This document shows, in pieces, positions 56,816 through 64,000 of a stretch of 64,000 nt of DNA. Source of the DNA: Flavobacterium tistrianum (GTDB taxonomy: Bacteria > Bacteroidota > Bacteroidia > Flavobacteriales > Flavobacteriaceae); NCBI RefSeq assembly GCF_003254545.1, contig NZ_QJRH01000062.1:62001-126000 (forward strand). Reading direction: 5' to 3'. The first letter of the stretch is position 1. Each line of letters opens with the position of its first letter. The position numbers and the translations under genes were made by a program. Below the pieces are notes generated by a model. It saw only the letters and a program-made list of their open reading frames with translations, had not been told where the DNA came from and searched no databases.

Positions 56816-59455
56816 TTATTTAACAAAATCCACCGCTTTTGTAAGCGCCTCACCAATTCCATCAACATTTTTACCTCCTGCAGTTGCGAAGAAAGGCTGT
56901 CCTCCTCCTCCACCTTGGATGTATTTACCTAATTCGCGAACAACTTGTCCAGCGTTTAAGTTTTTGCTTGCTACAATTTCTTTAGAAACATAACATGTTA
57001 ACATTGGTTTTCCTTCATGTGCTGTAGCCAAAACGATAAATAAGTCGTTGTAAGCATTACCTAACTCATAAGCTAAATCTTTTGCTCCTTCTGGATTTAA
57101 ATCTACTTGTTTTGCCAAGAACTGAACTCCATTGATTTCTTGCAATTCTTTAGCCAAATCAGCTTTCATATTTTTAGCTTTATCTTTTAACAAAGCTTCC
57201 AATTGTTTTTTCAATTGAGCATTTTCGTCTTGTAACGCCAAGATTGATTTTACAGGATCTTGGGCATTTTTCAGTGCCTCTTTAATTTCAGCTAAAGAAA
57301 CAGCTTGCGACTCAAAATATTCTTTCGCAGCTTCGCTTGTTATTGCCTCAATCCTTCTGATTCCAGCTGCAACAGCACCTTCTGAAACAATTTTAAAATG
57401 CCAGATATCAGATGTATTGGCAACGTGAGTTCCTCCACATAATTCGACAGAATCTCCAAATTTAATAGTACGAACTAAATCTCCGTATTTCTCTCCAAAC
57501 AAAGCAATTGCTCCATCTTCTAAAGCTTGCTCTTTCGGAATAGCTCTTTTTTCAATTAATGGTAAACTCTCACGAATCCTTGCATTCACGAAGTTTTCTA
57601 CTTCTACTAATTCTTCATCAGTTACTTTAGAGAAATGAGAAAAGTCAAAACGCAATGAAGCATTTCTTACCATCGATCCTTTTTGCTCAATATGAGTTCC
57701 TAAAATCTTACGTAAAGCTTGGTGCAACAAGTGCGTAGCCGAGTGGTTAGAAGAAGTTTTAGCTCTCTGGTTTGCATCAACAACCGCATTAAAAGTTCCC
57801 GTAAGGTTTTCTGGCAACGATTTTGCTAAATGTATCGTTTGGTTATTTTCTTTTTTAGTATCAATAATATAAACGATGTCTCCGTTTTGAGCTTCTAAAT
57901 ATCCCTTATCTCCCGTTTGTCCTCCGCTTTCTCCATAAAATGGAGTTGCATTGAAAACCAATTGGAAAATCTCACCATCTTTTGCGCTTTCTACTCTACG
58001 GTATTTCGTAATTTTTACTTGCTGAGATAATCTGTCATATCCAACAAATTCCTGAATATCATCTTCTACAAGCACATTCCAGTCACCAGCTGTTACTTTA
58101 GATGCTGCACGAGATCTTTCTTTTTGTAATTGTAATTGCTCTTGGAAACCTTCTTCGTCTAATTTCAATCCTCTTTCAGAAAGAATTAAAGCTGTTAAAT
58201 CGATTGGGAACCCATAAGTATCATACAATTCAAATGCTTTTTTACCATCAACAGTATCTGTATTGTTATTTGAAATTACAGCATCTAAAAGAACTAATCC
58301 TTGATCTAATGTTTTCAAGAATGAATTTTCTTCTTCACGAATTACATTCGAACAAAGTGCTTTCTGCGTTCTGATTTCTGGGAAAGAATCTCCCATTTGC
58401 TCGCTTAAAGTCTCAACCAATTTAAAAATAAACGGCTCTTTTGTTCCTAAGAAAGTAAATCCGTAACGAATTGCGCGACGCAAAATTCTACGAATTACAT
58501 ATCCAGCACCCGTGTTAGAAGGCAACTGACCGTCAGCAATAGCAAAAGCCACCGCACGAACGTGATCTGCCACTACACGAATAGCAATATTCATTTTATT
58601 TTGTTCCTCACTAATGCCTGTTACATCATTAGTTGTATATTTTGCTCCAGTAATGGTTTCGATTTCTCTAATTAAAGGCATGAAAACATCAGTATCATAG
58701 TTTGATGTTTTTCCTTGTAAAGCCATACACAAACGCTCAAATCCCATTCCGGTATCAACGTGTTGAGCTGGAAGTTTTTCTAATGAACCATCAGCTTTAC
58801 GGTTGAATTCCATGAATACGTTATTCCAGATTTCAACTACCTGCGGGTGATCCTTATTTACAAGGCTTTTTCCAGAAACTAAAGCTTTTTCTTCTTCAGA
58901 ACGCAAATCAACGTGAATTTCAGAACAAGGTCCGCATGGTCCTTGGTCACCCATTTCCCAGAAATTATCCTTTTTGTTTCCAAGAATGATTCGATCTTCA
59001 TCGATTAAAGTTTTCCAAATATCCCAAGCTTCTTGATCAAATGGAACGTTATCTTCTTTACTTCCTTCAAAAACAGAGACATAAAGATTCTCTTTTGGAA
59101 TTTTGTACACTTCTGTCAATAGTTCCCAAGCCCAGTTGATTGCTTCTTTTTTGAAGTAATCACCAAAAGACCAGTTTCCTAACATTTCAAACATTGTGTG
59201 GTGGTAAGTATCAATACCAACCTCTTCAAGGTCATTATGTTTTCCTGAAACACGAAGACATTTTTGTGTATCGGCTATTCTTGGACTTTTTGGAGTTCCG
59301 TTTCCTAAGAAAAATTCTTTAAACTGGGCCATTCCCGAGTTATTGAACATTAGGGTTGGGTCGTCTTTAAGAACAATAGGAGCTGAAGGGACAATAGTAT
59401 GCCCTTTACTCTCAAAAAAATCTAAAAATTGTTTACGTACGTCTTGTGATTTCAT
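56816..59455 (-). CDS. alaS: Alanine--tRNA ligase
   Basis: A 879-residue class II synthetase of normal length. The catalytic core starts at residue 1 ([20 protein letters not shown]) and includes [10 protein letters not shown]. The editing domain has [11 protein letters not shown] (about 570) and CGGTHVANT (about 675), the zinc-binding residues that hydrolyse mischarged Ser- and Gly-tRNA. The C-terminal oligomerisation domain ends with [20 protein letters not shown]. It has a long 5' leader with a terminator-like hairpin. Confidence 0.97.
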   Translation of the reverse strand: MKSQDVRKQFLDFFESKGHTIVPSAPIVLKDDPTLMFNNSGMAQFKEFFLGNGTPKSPRIADTQKCLRVSGKHNDLEEVGIDTYHHTMFEMLGNWSFGDYFKKEAINWAWELLTEVYKIPKENLYVSVFEGSKEDNVPFDQEAWDIWKTLIDEDRIILGNKKDNFWEMGDQGPCGPCSEIHVDLRSEEEKALVSGKSLVNKDHPQVVEIWNNVFMEFNRKADGSLEKLPAQHVDTGMGFERLCMALQGKTSNYDTDVFMPLIREIETITGAKYTTNDVTGISEEQNKMNIAIRVVADHVRAVAFAIADGQLPSNTGAGYVIRRILRRAIRYGFTFLGTKEPFIFKLVETLSEQMGDSFPEIRTQKALCSNVIREEENSFLKTLDQGLVLLDAVISNNNTDTVDGKKAFELYDTYGFPIDLTALILSERGLKLDEEGFQEQLQLQKERSRAASKVTAGDWNVLVEDDIQEFVGYDRLSQQVKITKYRRVESAKDGEIFQLVFNATPFYGESGGQTGDKGYLEAQNGDIVYIIDTKKENNQTIHLAKSLPENLTGTFNAVVDANQRAKTSSNHSATHLLHQALRKILGTHIEQKGSMVRNASLRFDFSHFSKVTDEELVEVENFVNARIRESLPLIEKRAIPKEQALEDGAIALFGEKYGDLVRTIKFGDSVELCGGTHVANTSDIWHFKIVSEGAVAAGIRRIEAITSEAAKEYFESQAVSLAEIKEALKNAQDPVKSILALQDENAQLKKQLEALLKDKAKNMKADLAKELQEINGVQFLAKQVDLNPEGAKDLAYELGNAYNDLFIVLATAHEGKPMLTCYVSKEIVASKNLNAGQVVRELGKYIQGGGGGQPFFATAGGKNVDGIGEALTKAVDFVK

Positions 59456-59646
59456 ATTTAAATTAGAAAAATGTGTCTGTTTTAATGTGTCAATTTGAAA
59501 ATTAGATCATTAGCTAATTAATTCATTTGGTGATGCGTTAAGTTTTTTATAATGTAATTAAAAAACTTATAATTTAAACAATAAATTGCCTATTTTGCGC
59601 ATTATCTAATGATAAAATAGCCCCAATATCTAATCATTAATCCTCG

Positions 59647-59691
59647 TAAAAAAGTGTCGAATAACTGAAACAATTAGCAGTTTTATTCGAC
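59647..59691 (-). terminator. Terminator-like hairpin in the alaS leader
   Basis: On the minus strand GTCGAATAA-AACTG pairs with CAGTTATTCGAC (12 pairs, 2-base bulge, loop of 10 bases) followed by CACTTTTTTAC. It lies about 15 bases after the likely transcript start and 190 bases before alaS. No upstream gene on this strand needs a terminator. Confidence 0.65.
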
Positions 59692-59710
59692 TAACTCATT
59701 TTACAAGGTG

Positions 59711-59718
59711 CAAAAATA
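59711..59718 (-). promoter_or_regulatory. -7 promoter box of alaS
   Basis: TATTTTTG on the minus strand, the only TAnnTTTG match between alaS and the divergent M23 gene. The leader would be about 250 bases. Confidence 0.5.
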
Positions 59719-59732
59719 GCGTATTTTAAAAT

Positions 59733-60710
59733 ATGGCGAAAGTAAAATATTATTACGACCCAGAAAATCTGGCTTATACGAAAATAAAAACCAGAAAAAG
59801 AATAAAAATAGGTTACGCATTACTGTTTTTACTGGCATCGGCACTGTTTGGTTTCTTAGTTTTTGTTCTTTTAATTAACACACCTTATTTCGAAACTCCA
59901 AAAGATCGTTTACAGGCACGTGAAATTGAAAATTTGAAACTTCAATATGCCATTTTGAATAAAAAACTAGACGAAATTGATGAAGCTGCAGATGCATTAG
60001 AAGAACGTGACAATAATATTTATCGTGTTTATTTTAACAAAGCTGAAATTCCAGATTCGATTCGAAAAGCTGGTTTTAGAAGTTCTGACAAATACAAAGC
60101 GCTAGAAGGATACAACAATTCTCAATTGGTTTTGAATGCAACAAAGAGAGTTGACAAACTTTCGAAGCAATTAGCAATTCAGTCCAAATCATTGGATGAA
60201 ATTTTAAAATTAGCTGGAGCTAAAGAAAATTTATTATTGGCTATTCCTGCCATTCAGCCAGTTCGAAATGAAAATTTAAAACGTGTCGCGTCAGGTTTTG
60301 GGTACCGCATTGACCCATTCACGAAAGTGAGAAAAATGCATAACGGAATGGATTTCACCGCCAATACAGGAGCTCCAATCTACGCAACAGGAGATGGTGT
60401 TGTAGAAAGAGCTGACAACACGGCTTCTGGATACGGGAATCATGTTGTGATCAGGCACGGTTTTGGATATGAAAGTTTGTACGCGCATCTAAGCAAATAC
60501 AACTGCCGTCCTGGGCAAAGAGTGAAACGCGGCGATGTTATTGGTTATGTTGGAAGCACAGGAAGATCTGAAGGTCCGCATTGTCATTATGAAGTGCATA
60601 AAGACGGAAAAGTGGTTAACCCTCTTAATTTCTATTACGGAAATATTTCGGCTGTAGAATATGTGGCAATTTCGCAAATGGCAAACCAAGAAAATCAATC
60701 ATTAGATTAA
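59733..60710 (+). CDS. M23 family metallopeptidase, membrane-anchored
   Basis: A 325-residue inner-membrane protein. One span at about residues 28-50 (YALLFLLASALFGFLVFVLLI) is followed by a coiled coil (about 60-90, LKLQYAILNKKLDEIDEAADAL). The LytM/M23 peptidase domain (about 190-300) has HNGMDFTANTGAP and the C-terminal HCHYEVH metal-binding motifs; the first His-Asp and HxH pairs are intact. It cuts peptide crosslinks of peptidoglycan, probably during elongation or division. A MerR gene follows after 47 bases. Confidence 0.93.
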   Translation: MAKVKYYYDPENLAYTKIKTRKRIKIGYALLFLLASALFGFLVFVLLINTPYFETPKDRLQAREIENLKLQYAILNKKLDEIDEAADALEERDNNIYRVYFNKAEIPDSIRKAGFRSSDKYKALEGYNNSQLVLNATKRVDKLSKQLAIQSKSLDEILKLAGAKENLLLAIPAIQPVRNENLKRVASGFGYRIDPFTKVRKMHNGMDFTANTGAPIYATGDGVVERADNTASGYGNHVVIRHGFGYESLYAHLSKYNCRPGQRVKRGDVIGYVGSTGRSEGPHCHYEVHKDGKVVNPLNFYYGNISAVEYVAISQMANQENQSLD

Positions 60711-60725
60711 TAGTACAAAAAATAC

Positions 60726-60733
60726 TATTTTTG
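60726..60733 (+). promoter_or_regulatory. -7 promoter box of the MerR gene
   Basis: TATTTTTG, an exact consensus match, 24 bases before the start codon. Confidence 0.5.
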
Positions 60734-60757
60734 AAGTAAAATAGAAAAAAACGAATC

Positions 60758-61090
60758 ATGCATATTGAACTTTCTAAAGACAAAAGATATTACAGTATTG
60801 GCGAAGTTGCCAAAGCTTTTAATGTCAATGCTTCTTTGATACGATTTTGGGACAGCGAATTTGACATTCTAAAACCTAAAAAAAATGCAAAGGGAAATAG
60901 AATGTTCACTCCAGACGATATTACCAATCTTCAATTGATTTATCACTTAGTTAAAGAAAGAGGATTTACACTTGAAGGTGCCAAAACACACTTAAAAGAA
61001 GGTCAGAAGAAAACGTTAGATAAATTCGAAATAATACGTAAATTAGAGTCGATAAAAACGCAACTGAACGACATAAAAAACGAATTGTAA
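60758..61090 (+). CDS. MerR-family transcriptional regulator
   Basis: A 110-residue protein consisting of little more than the winged HTH (YYSIGEVAKAFNVNASLIRFW, residues 9-29) and a dimerisation helix (LESIKTQLNDIKNEL). No effector domain follows, so it may bind DNA constitutively or through partner proteins. It is close to the M23 gene and to lemA. Targets are unknown. Confidence 0.85.
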   Translation: MHIELSKDKRYYSIGEVAKAFNVNASLIRFWDSEFDILKPKKNAKGNRMFTPDDITNLQLIYHLVKERGFTLEGAKTHLKEGQKKTLDKFEIIRKLESIKTQLNDIKNEL

Positions 61091-61124
61091 TTAAAAATAG
61101 AAATAAACTTAAATCAAAACAAAT

Positions 61125-61709
61125 ATGAAAAAGTGGTTAATCCCTGTAGGAATTATTGTAGCACTTATTGCTATTATCGCATTTTGGTCGATTGGTATTA
61201 AAAATACTGCTTTACAACACAGCCAAGCTGTAAATAAAGAATGGGGAAATGTTCAAACGGCTTACCAAAGACGTAATGATCTTATTGGGAATTTAGTAAA
61301 CACTGTAAAAGGTGCTGCAGATTTTGAAAAAGGAACTTTAACAGCAGTTATTGAAGCTCGTGCAAAAGCTACTTCGGTAACAATTGACCCAAGCAATGTA
61401 ACTCCTGAGCAATTAGCAGCATTTAACCAAGCTCAAAGCGGAGTATCTTCATCATTATCAAGATTATTGGTTTCTGTTGAGCAATATCCTACTTTAAAAG
61501 CAAACGAGAACTTCTTGAAATTACAAGACGAATTGGCAAGTACTGAAAACCAGATTTTAACGGCTAGAACTCGTTTCAACGAAGCTGTACAAGTTTACAA
61601 CGGTTACATCTTATCTATTCCTAACAAATGGTTCTTGAGCGAATACAAAGAAAAACCATACTTTGAAGCATCTACTGGAGCTGATAAACCTGTTGAAGTA
61701 AAATTCTAA
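61125..61709 (+). CDS. lemA: LemA family protein
   Basis: A 194-residue protein with an N-terminal membrane span (residues 3-23, KWLIPVGIIVALIAIIAFWS). The rest is the helical LemA domain, with VNKEWGNVQTAYQRRNDLIG, SRLLVSVEQYPTLKANENFL and ENQILTARTRFNEAVQVYNG. LemA proteins occur beside TPM-domain genes, as here; their job is unclear, probably envelope-related. It is the first of a three-gene run (LemA, TPM, TPM). Confidence 0.92.
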   Translation: MKKWLIPVGIIVALIAIIAFWSIGIKNTALQHSQAVNKEWGNVQTAYQRRNDLIGNLVNTVKGAADFEKGTLTAVIEARAKATSVTIDPSNVTPEQLAAFNQAQSGVSSSLSRLLVSVEQYPTLKANENFLKLQDELASTENQILTARTRFNEAVQVYNGYILSIPNKWFLSEYKEKPYFEASTGADKPVEVKF

Positions 61710-61788
61710 AGATTTAATATTATTGATTAACGATTTCAGATGTAATCTGCAATCTAAAATCTACAATCTAAACTCTAAAATAATTTCC

Positions 61789-62226
61789 ATGTCAAAAGTA
61801 GAAGATTTTTTAAGCAAAGAAGAAGAGCAAGAAATTGTTGAAGCTATTCGCATGGCTGAAAATAATACTTCTGGCGAAATTAGAGTACATATAGAAAAAA
61901 CAACTTCTAAAGTCCATTTTGATAGGGCTTTAGAAGTTTTTCATGAATTGCGAATGAATGAAACTAAATTGAAAAATGGAGTATTACTCTATTTTGCAGT
62001 TGAAGACAAAAACTTTGTAATTTGTGGAGATCAAGGAATTAATGATGTAGTAGCCAACGATTTTTGGGATTGCACCAAAGACATTATGGTGAATCATTTT
62101 AAAGCCGGCAATTTTAAACAAGGAATTGTTGACGGTATTTTGAATGCCGGGGAACAGCTCAAAAAATATTTTCCATCTCAGGAAGACGATGTCAACGAAT
62201 TATCTAACGAAATCTCAAAAGGATAA
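61789..62226 (+). CDS. TPM domain protein (cytoplasmic)
   Basis: A 145-residue protein with a TPM (TLP18.3/Psb32/MOLO-1) domain; no signal peptide. Motifs are EEEQEIVEAIRMAENNTSGEIRVHIE, LKNGVLLYFAVEDKNFVICGDQG and FKQGIVDGILNAGEQLKKYF. The start at 61789 is chosen over an in-frame extension without a Met. It precedes the exported TPM gene by 3 bases. Role unknown; related proteins have acid phosphatase activity. Confidence 0.88.
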   Translation: MSKVEDFLSKEEEQEIVEAIRMAENNTSGEIRVHIEKTTSKVHFDRALEVFHELRMNETKLKNGVLLYFAVEDKNFVICGDQGINDVVANDFWDCTKDIMVNHFKAGNFKQGIVDGILNAGEQLKKYFPSQEDDVNELSNEISKG

Positions 62227-62229
62227 ATA

Positions 62230-63063
62230 ATGAAAAATTCCCAAATTAAAATCTCAAATTCTAATAGAATTTTTCAGCTTACTTTTTTGTTTATCGCATT
62301 ATTTATCAGCAATGCTATTTTTGCACAATTTGAGATTCCACCAAAGCCAAGTTTTCAAACTTCTGTTTACGATTATGCCAACATTTTAAGTTCTACAGAG
62401 AAAGCACAATTAGAAGAAAAACTAATTCGCTATTCAGATTCTACCACTACTCAAATTGTTGTAATTACTATTGAAAGTTTAAAAGGAGAAGATGTAAGCC
62501 AATTAGCAACAAAATGGGGACAAACTTGGGGAATTGGAGGAACCAAAGAAGACGATAATGGAGTTGTCATTCTTTTAGCAAAAAACGAAAAGAAAATCGC
62601 TATCAATCCAGGATACGGGCTTGAAGATCGTTTAACGGCTGGTATTGGCGGAACAATTATCAGAAACATTATTATACCAGAATTTAAAGCAGGAAGTTTT
62701 TACAATGGTCTTGATAAAGGGACTGATGCCATTATTGATGTTTTTAAAGGAAAATTTAAAGGTGAACGCAAACAAGCCAAAGGACAAGACTTCCCTTTTC
62801 TGCCTTTTATCGTAATTGTTGTAATTGTTTTAATCTTACTCTCTCGAAATAAAAGAGGCGGCGGAGGTAATTCTGGCAACAATGGCGGTGGTGGCCCTAG
62901 CCTACTTGACGCTATTATTTTGAGTAATCTTGGAAGAAGTAGCGGTGGATTTGGAGGTTTCGGCGGTGGATCATCTGGTGGCGGTTTTGGCGGAGGTGGA
63001 GGCTTCGGCGGCGGATTTGGCGGTGGAGGTTTCTCTGGCGGTGGATCTAGCGGAGGCTGGTAA
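62230..63063 (+). CDS. TPM domain protein (exported, membrane-bound)
   Basis: A 277-residue protein. Signal peptide near residues 12-34 (LTFLFIALFISNAIFAQ), TPM domain about 40-180 (SVYDYANILSSTEKAQLEEKL, DDNGVVILLAKNEKKIAINPGYGLE), a membrane span about 193-208 (FPFLPFIVIVVIVLILL) and a glycine/serine-rich tail of about 65 residues (GGGGFGGGFGG). It resembles the YgcG type. The tail is low complexity and has an artefact frame on the other strand. It is last of the LemA-TPM-TPM run. Confidence 0.9.
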   Translation: MKNSQIKISNSNRIFQLTFLFIALFISNAIFAQFEIPPKPSFQTSVYDYANILSSTEKAQLEEKLIRYSDSTTTQIVVITIESLKGEDVSQLATKWGQTWGIGGTKEDDNGVVILLAKNEKKIAINPGYGLEDRLTAGIGGTIIRNIIIPEFKAGSFYNGLDKGTDAIIDVFKGKFKGERKQAKGQDFPFLPFIVIVVIVLILLSRNKRGGGGNSGNNGGGGPSLLDAIILSNLGRSSGGFGGFGGGSSGGGFGGGGGFGGGFGGGGFSGGGSSGGW

Positions 63064-63155
63064 TTTATTCTGGTTCTAATTTTCTTTGTTTGGGGTTTCA
63101 TGTTTAGGTTTCAATCTTAAAATATCATACATTTACATTTTACAATATATTATAG

Positions 63156-63569
63156 ATGTTATCACATAAAGCAAAATACGCCCTTAAGGCCTTACTTTAT
63201 TTAGCAGAACAAGACGAAAATCACATTTCTAGAACTGTAGAAATTGCTGATGGGGCTAATATTCCCAAAAAGTTTTTAGAGCAAATTTTATTAGATCTAA
63301 AACGCGGTCGTTTTGTAAGCAGTAAGCAGGGAAAATTTGGCGGTTATTATCTGATAAAATCCAAAAATGACATTACTCTGGCAGAAATTCACCGATTATT
63401 TGATGGTGCAATTGCACTTTTGCCATGCGCTTCTTTAAATTTTTACGAGCCCTGCTCTGATTGTAAAACCGAGTCTGAATGCAGTCTGCGTCACGGTTTG
63501 ATGCTGATTAGAGATAAAACTTTGAAGGCTATGGAAGGCATCACAATCGCTTCACTTGTAAAAAAATAA
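63156..63569 (+). CDS. Rrf2-family transcriptional regulator
   Basis: A 137-residue winged-HTH regulator. The DNA-binding part is MLSHKAKYALKALLYLAE with the helix PKKFLEQILLDLKRG and the wing GKFGGYYL. Four cysteines at 91, 100, 103 and 109 (LPCASLNFYEPCSDCKTE) resemble the Fe-S ligands of IscR. Rrf2 members such as CymR sense cysteine status or Fe-S. It is followed by a sulfur-residue-rich small frame and a TonB-dependent receptor, so a role in sulfur or iron control is plausible. Confidence 0.9.
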   Translation: MLSHKAKYALKALLYLAEQDENHISRTVEIADGANIPKKFLEQILLDLKRGRFVSSKQGKFGGYYLIKSKNDITLAEIHRLFDGAIALLPCASLNFYEPCSDCKTESECSLRHGLMLIRDKTLKAMEGITIASLVKK

Positions 63570-63613
63570 AAAAATATTTTTTAAAGTCTAGTAAATCGAT
63601 AGAATTAATTATA

Positions 63614-63621
63614 TATATTTG
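63614..63621 (+). promoter_or_regulatory. -7 promoter box of the small frame and receptor
   Basis: TATATTTG, an exact consensus match, 39 bases before the small frame at 63661; no clear TTG in the right range. Confidence 0.5.
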
Positions 63622-63660
63622 CCAAAAATAATTAACTAATCATTTACAAAATTTTAACTC

Positions 63661-63771
63661 ATGAAAGTACATTCTAGTCAATCAGGTGGACAAAATCTTT
63701 TGCAAAAAAAACCTAATTATAATTTCACAACTGTGAATACTGTTTCATCTATGATGTGTATGTGTTGGTAA
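63661..63771 (+). CDS. Small peptide ending Met-Met-Cys-Met-Cys-Trp
   Basis: A 36-residue frame, too short for normal gene finding. It begins MKVHSSQSGGQNLLQKKP and ends with five sulfur-containing residues in a row and Trp (SSMMCMCW). It is placed 39 bases after a good -7 box and 49 bases before the TonB-dependent receptor, so it is the first frame of that transcript. It may be a regulatory leader peptide sensing cysteine or methionine supply, or a small secreted or modified peptide. Not recognised. Confidence 0.6.
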   Translation: MKVHSSQSGGQNLLQKKPNYNFTTVNTVSSMMCMCW

Positions 63772-63820
63772 AAAAAATTTAATTTTAAATTCTACTAATC
63801 ACATATACTTAATATAAAAA

Positions 63821-64000
63821 ATGAAAACAACTATAAAAATTATATTTACAATACTTGCAGTTTTAACATTCTCAATCTCTTTCGCGCAAAAAATTGAAGG
63901 AGTTGTAACTACTGATCAAAATATTCCTTTAGAAGCTGCCAATGTGGTAATTAAAGGAACAACTTTTAGCACAATTACAGATTCTGAAGGACGATTTTCA
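63821..64000 (+). CDS. TonB-dependent receptor (N-terminal part)
   Basis: Sixty codons, running off the right edge. Signal peptide MKTTIKIIFTILAVLTFSISFAQ is followed by a carboxypeptidase-regulatory-like domain (KIEGVVTTDQNIPLEAANVV, TDSEGRFS) as at the start of SusC-like and other TonB receptors of Bacteroidota. The transport barrel lies beyond the window. Its position after an Rrf2 regulator suggests a sulfur source or metal as substrate; this is inference. Confidence 0.85.
   Translation, partial: MKTTIKIIFTILAVLTFSISFAQKIEGVVTTDQNIPLEAANVVIKGTTFSTITDSEGRFS

Noticed and set aside
59456..59732. T-box riboswitch or alanine leader peptide upstream of alaS
   Set aside because: No T-box-like sequence or specifier loop was found, and short frames in the leader contain no alanine codons. 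Only the hairpin is kept as a finding.
62700..63101. Proline-rich frame on the minus strand
   Set aside because: It is the complement of the glycine-rich tail of the exported TPM protein (62230-63063) and has no independent support.
1..64000. CRISPR array, prophage, transposase or integron
   Set aside because: No regularly spaced direct repeats, phage genes or transposase frames were found; the only tyrosine recombinase is a housekeeping Xer type.

Overview
The window reads as one contiguous piece of a Flavobacterium chromosome (Bacteroidota), close to F. johnsoniae in style. The evidence is the low G+C content, start regions almost without Shine-Dalgarno sequences, promoters of the Bacteroidota type (a -7 box TAnnTTTG), SusC/SusD outer-membrane pairs, a glycosidase with a type IX secretion C-terminal domain, a TamL/TamB pair, many Bacteroidota lipoproteins and NTF2-, DUF2851- and GSCFA-type proteins. 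No phage, insertion sequence, CRISPR array or rRNA was seen. Most of the window is ordinary core genome, so the unusual signals lie in leaders and intergenic repeats.

Positions 1-4440 (minus strand) hold the translation/transcription block: tRNA-Thr(TGT), tRNA-Tyr, tRNA-Thr(GGT), tuf, tRNA-Trp, secE, nusG and the start of rplK, with hpf, xerC and rpsU upstream. rpsU carries a strong Shine-Dalgarno sequence, rare for this phylum. Positions 4580-14020 hold an acyl-CoA dehydrogenase, a helix-hairpin-helix membrane protein, an amino-acid permease (plus strand), a PspC protein, DUF2851, a DEDDh exonuclease, a cysteine-synthase/CBS enzyme and a beta-barrel porin. Positions 14270-19073 hold a SusC/SusD pair. 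Positions 19726-32770 hold housekeeping and accessory genes (rnhB, an NTF2-like protein, a quinone-reductase-like flavoprotein with an AraC regulator, lipB, lysS, a D-lactate-dehydrogenase-like enzyme, a Spy-like protein, hemL, an N-acetylglucosaminidase with LysM, an ACC-deaminase-like enzyme).

Positions 32885-44000 hold a DUF5522 protein, a repeat-filled gap, urocanate hydratase, a DUF4136 lipoprotein, ilvA preceded by a complete isoleucine-codon attenuator, a secreted GH30 glycosidase, a group III truncated haemoglobin, a long aromatic amino acid hydroxylase and a DUF4230 protein. Positions 44149-51547 hold tamL and tamB, overlapping and surely co-transcribed. Positions 51760-59455 hold two related YD-type lipoproteins around a GSCFA protein, an ABC exporter and alaS. 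Positions 59733-63063 hold an M23 peptidase, a MerR regulator, LemA and two TPM-domain proteins. The right edge has an Rrf2 regulator, a 36-codon reading frame ending in Met-Met-Cys-Met-Cys-Trp, and the start of a TonB-dependent receptor, which looks like a sulfur-responsive locus.

The most interesting items are the sulfur-rich small reading frame at 63661-63771, the ilvA attenuator at 36147-36271, the rpsU Shine-Dalgarno sequence, a terminator-like hairpin in the alaS leader, and several families of intergenic inverted repeats present in two or three copies each.
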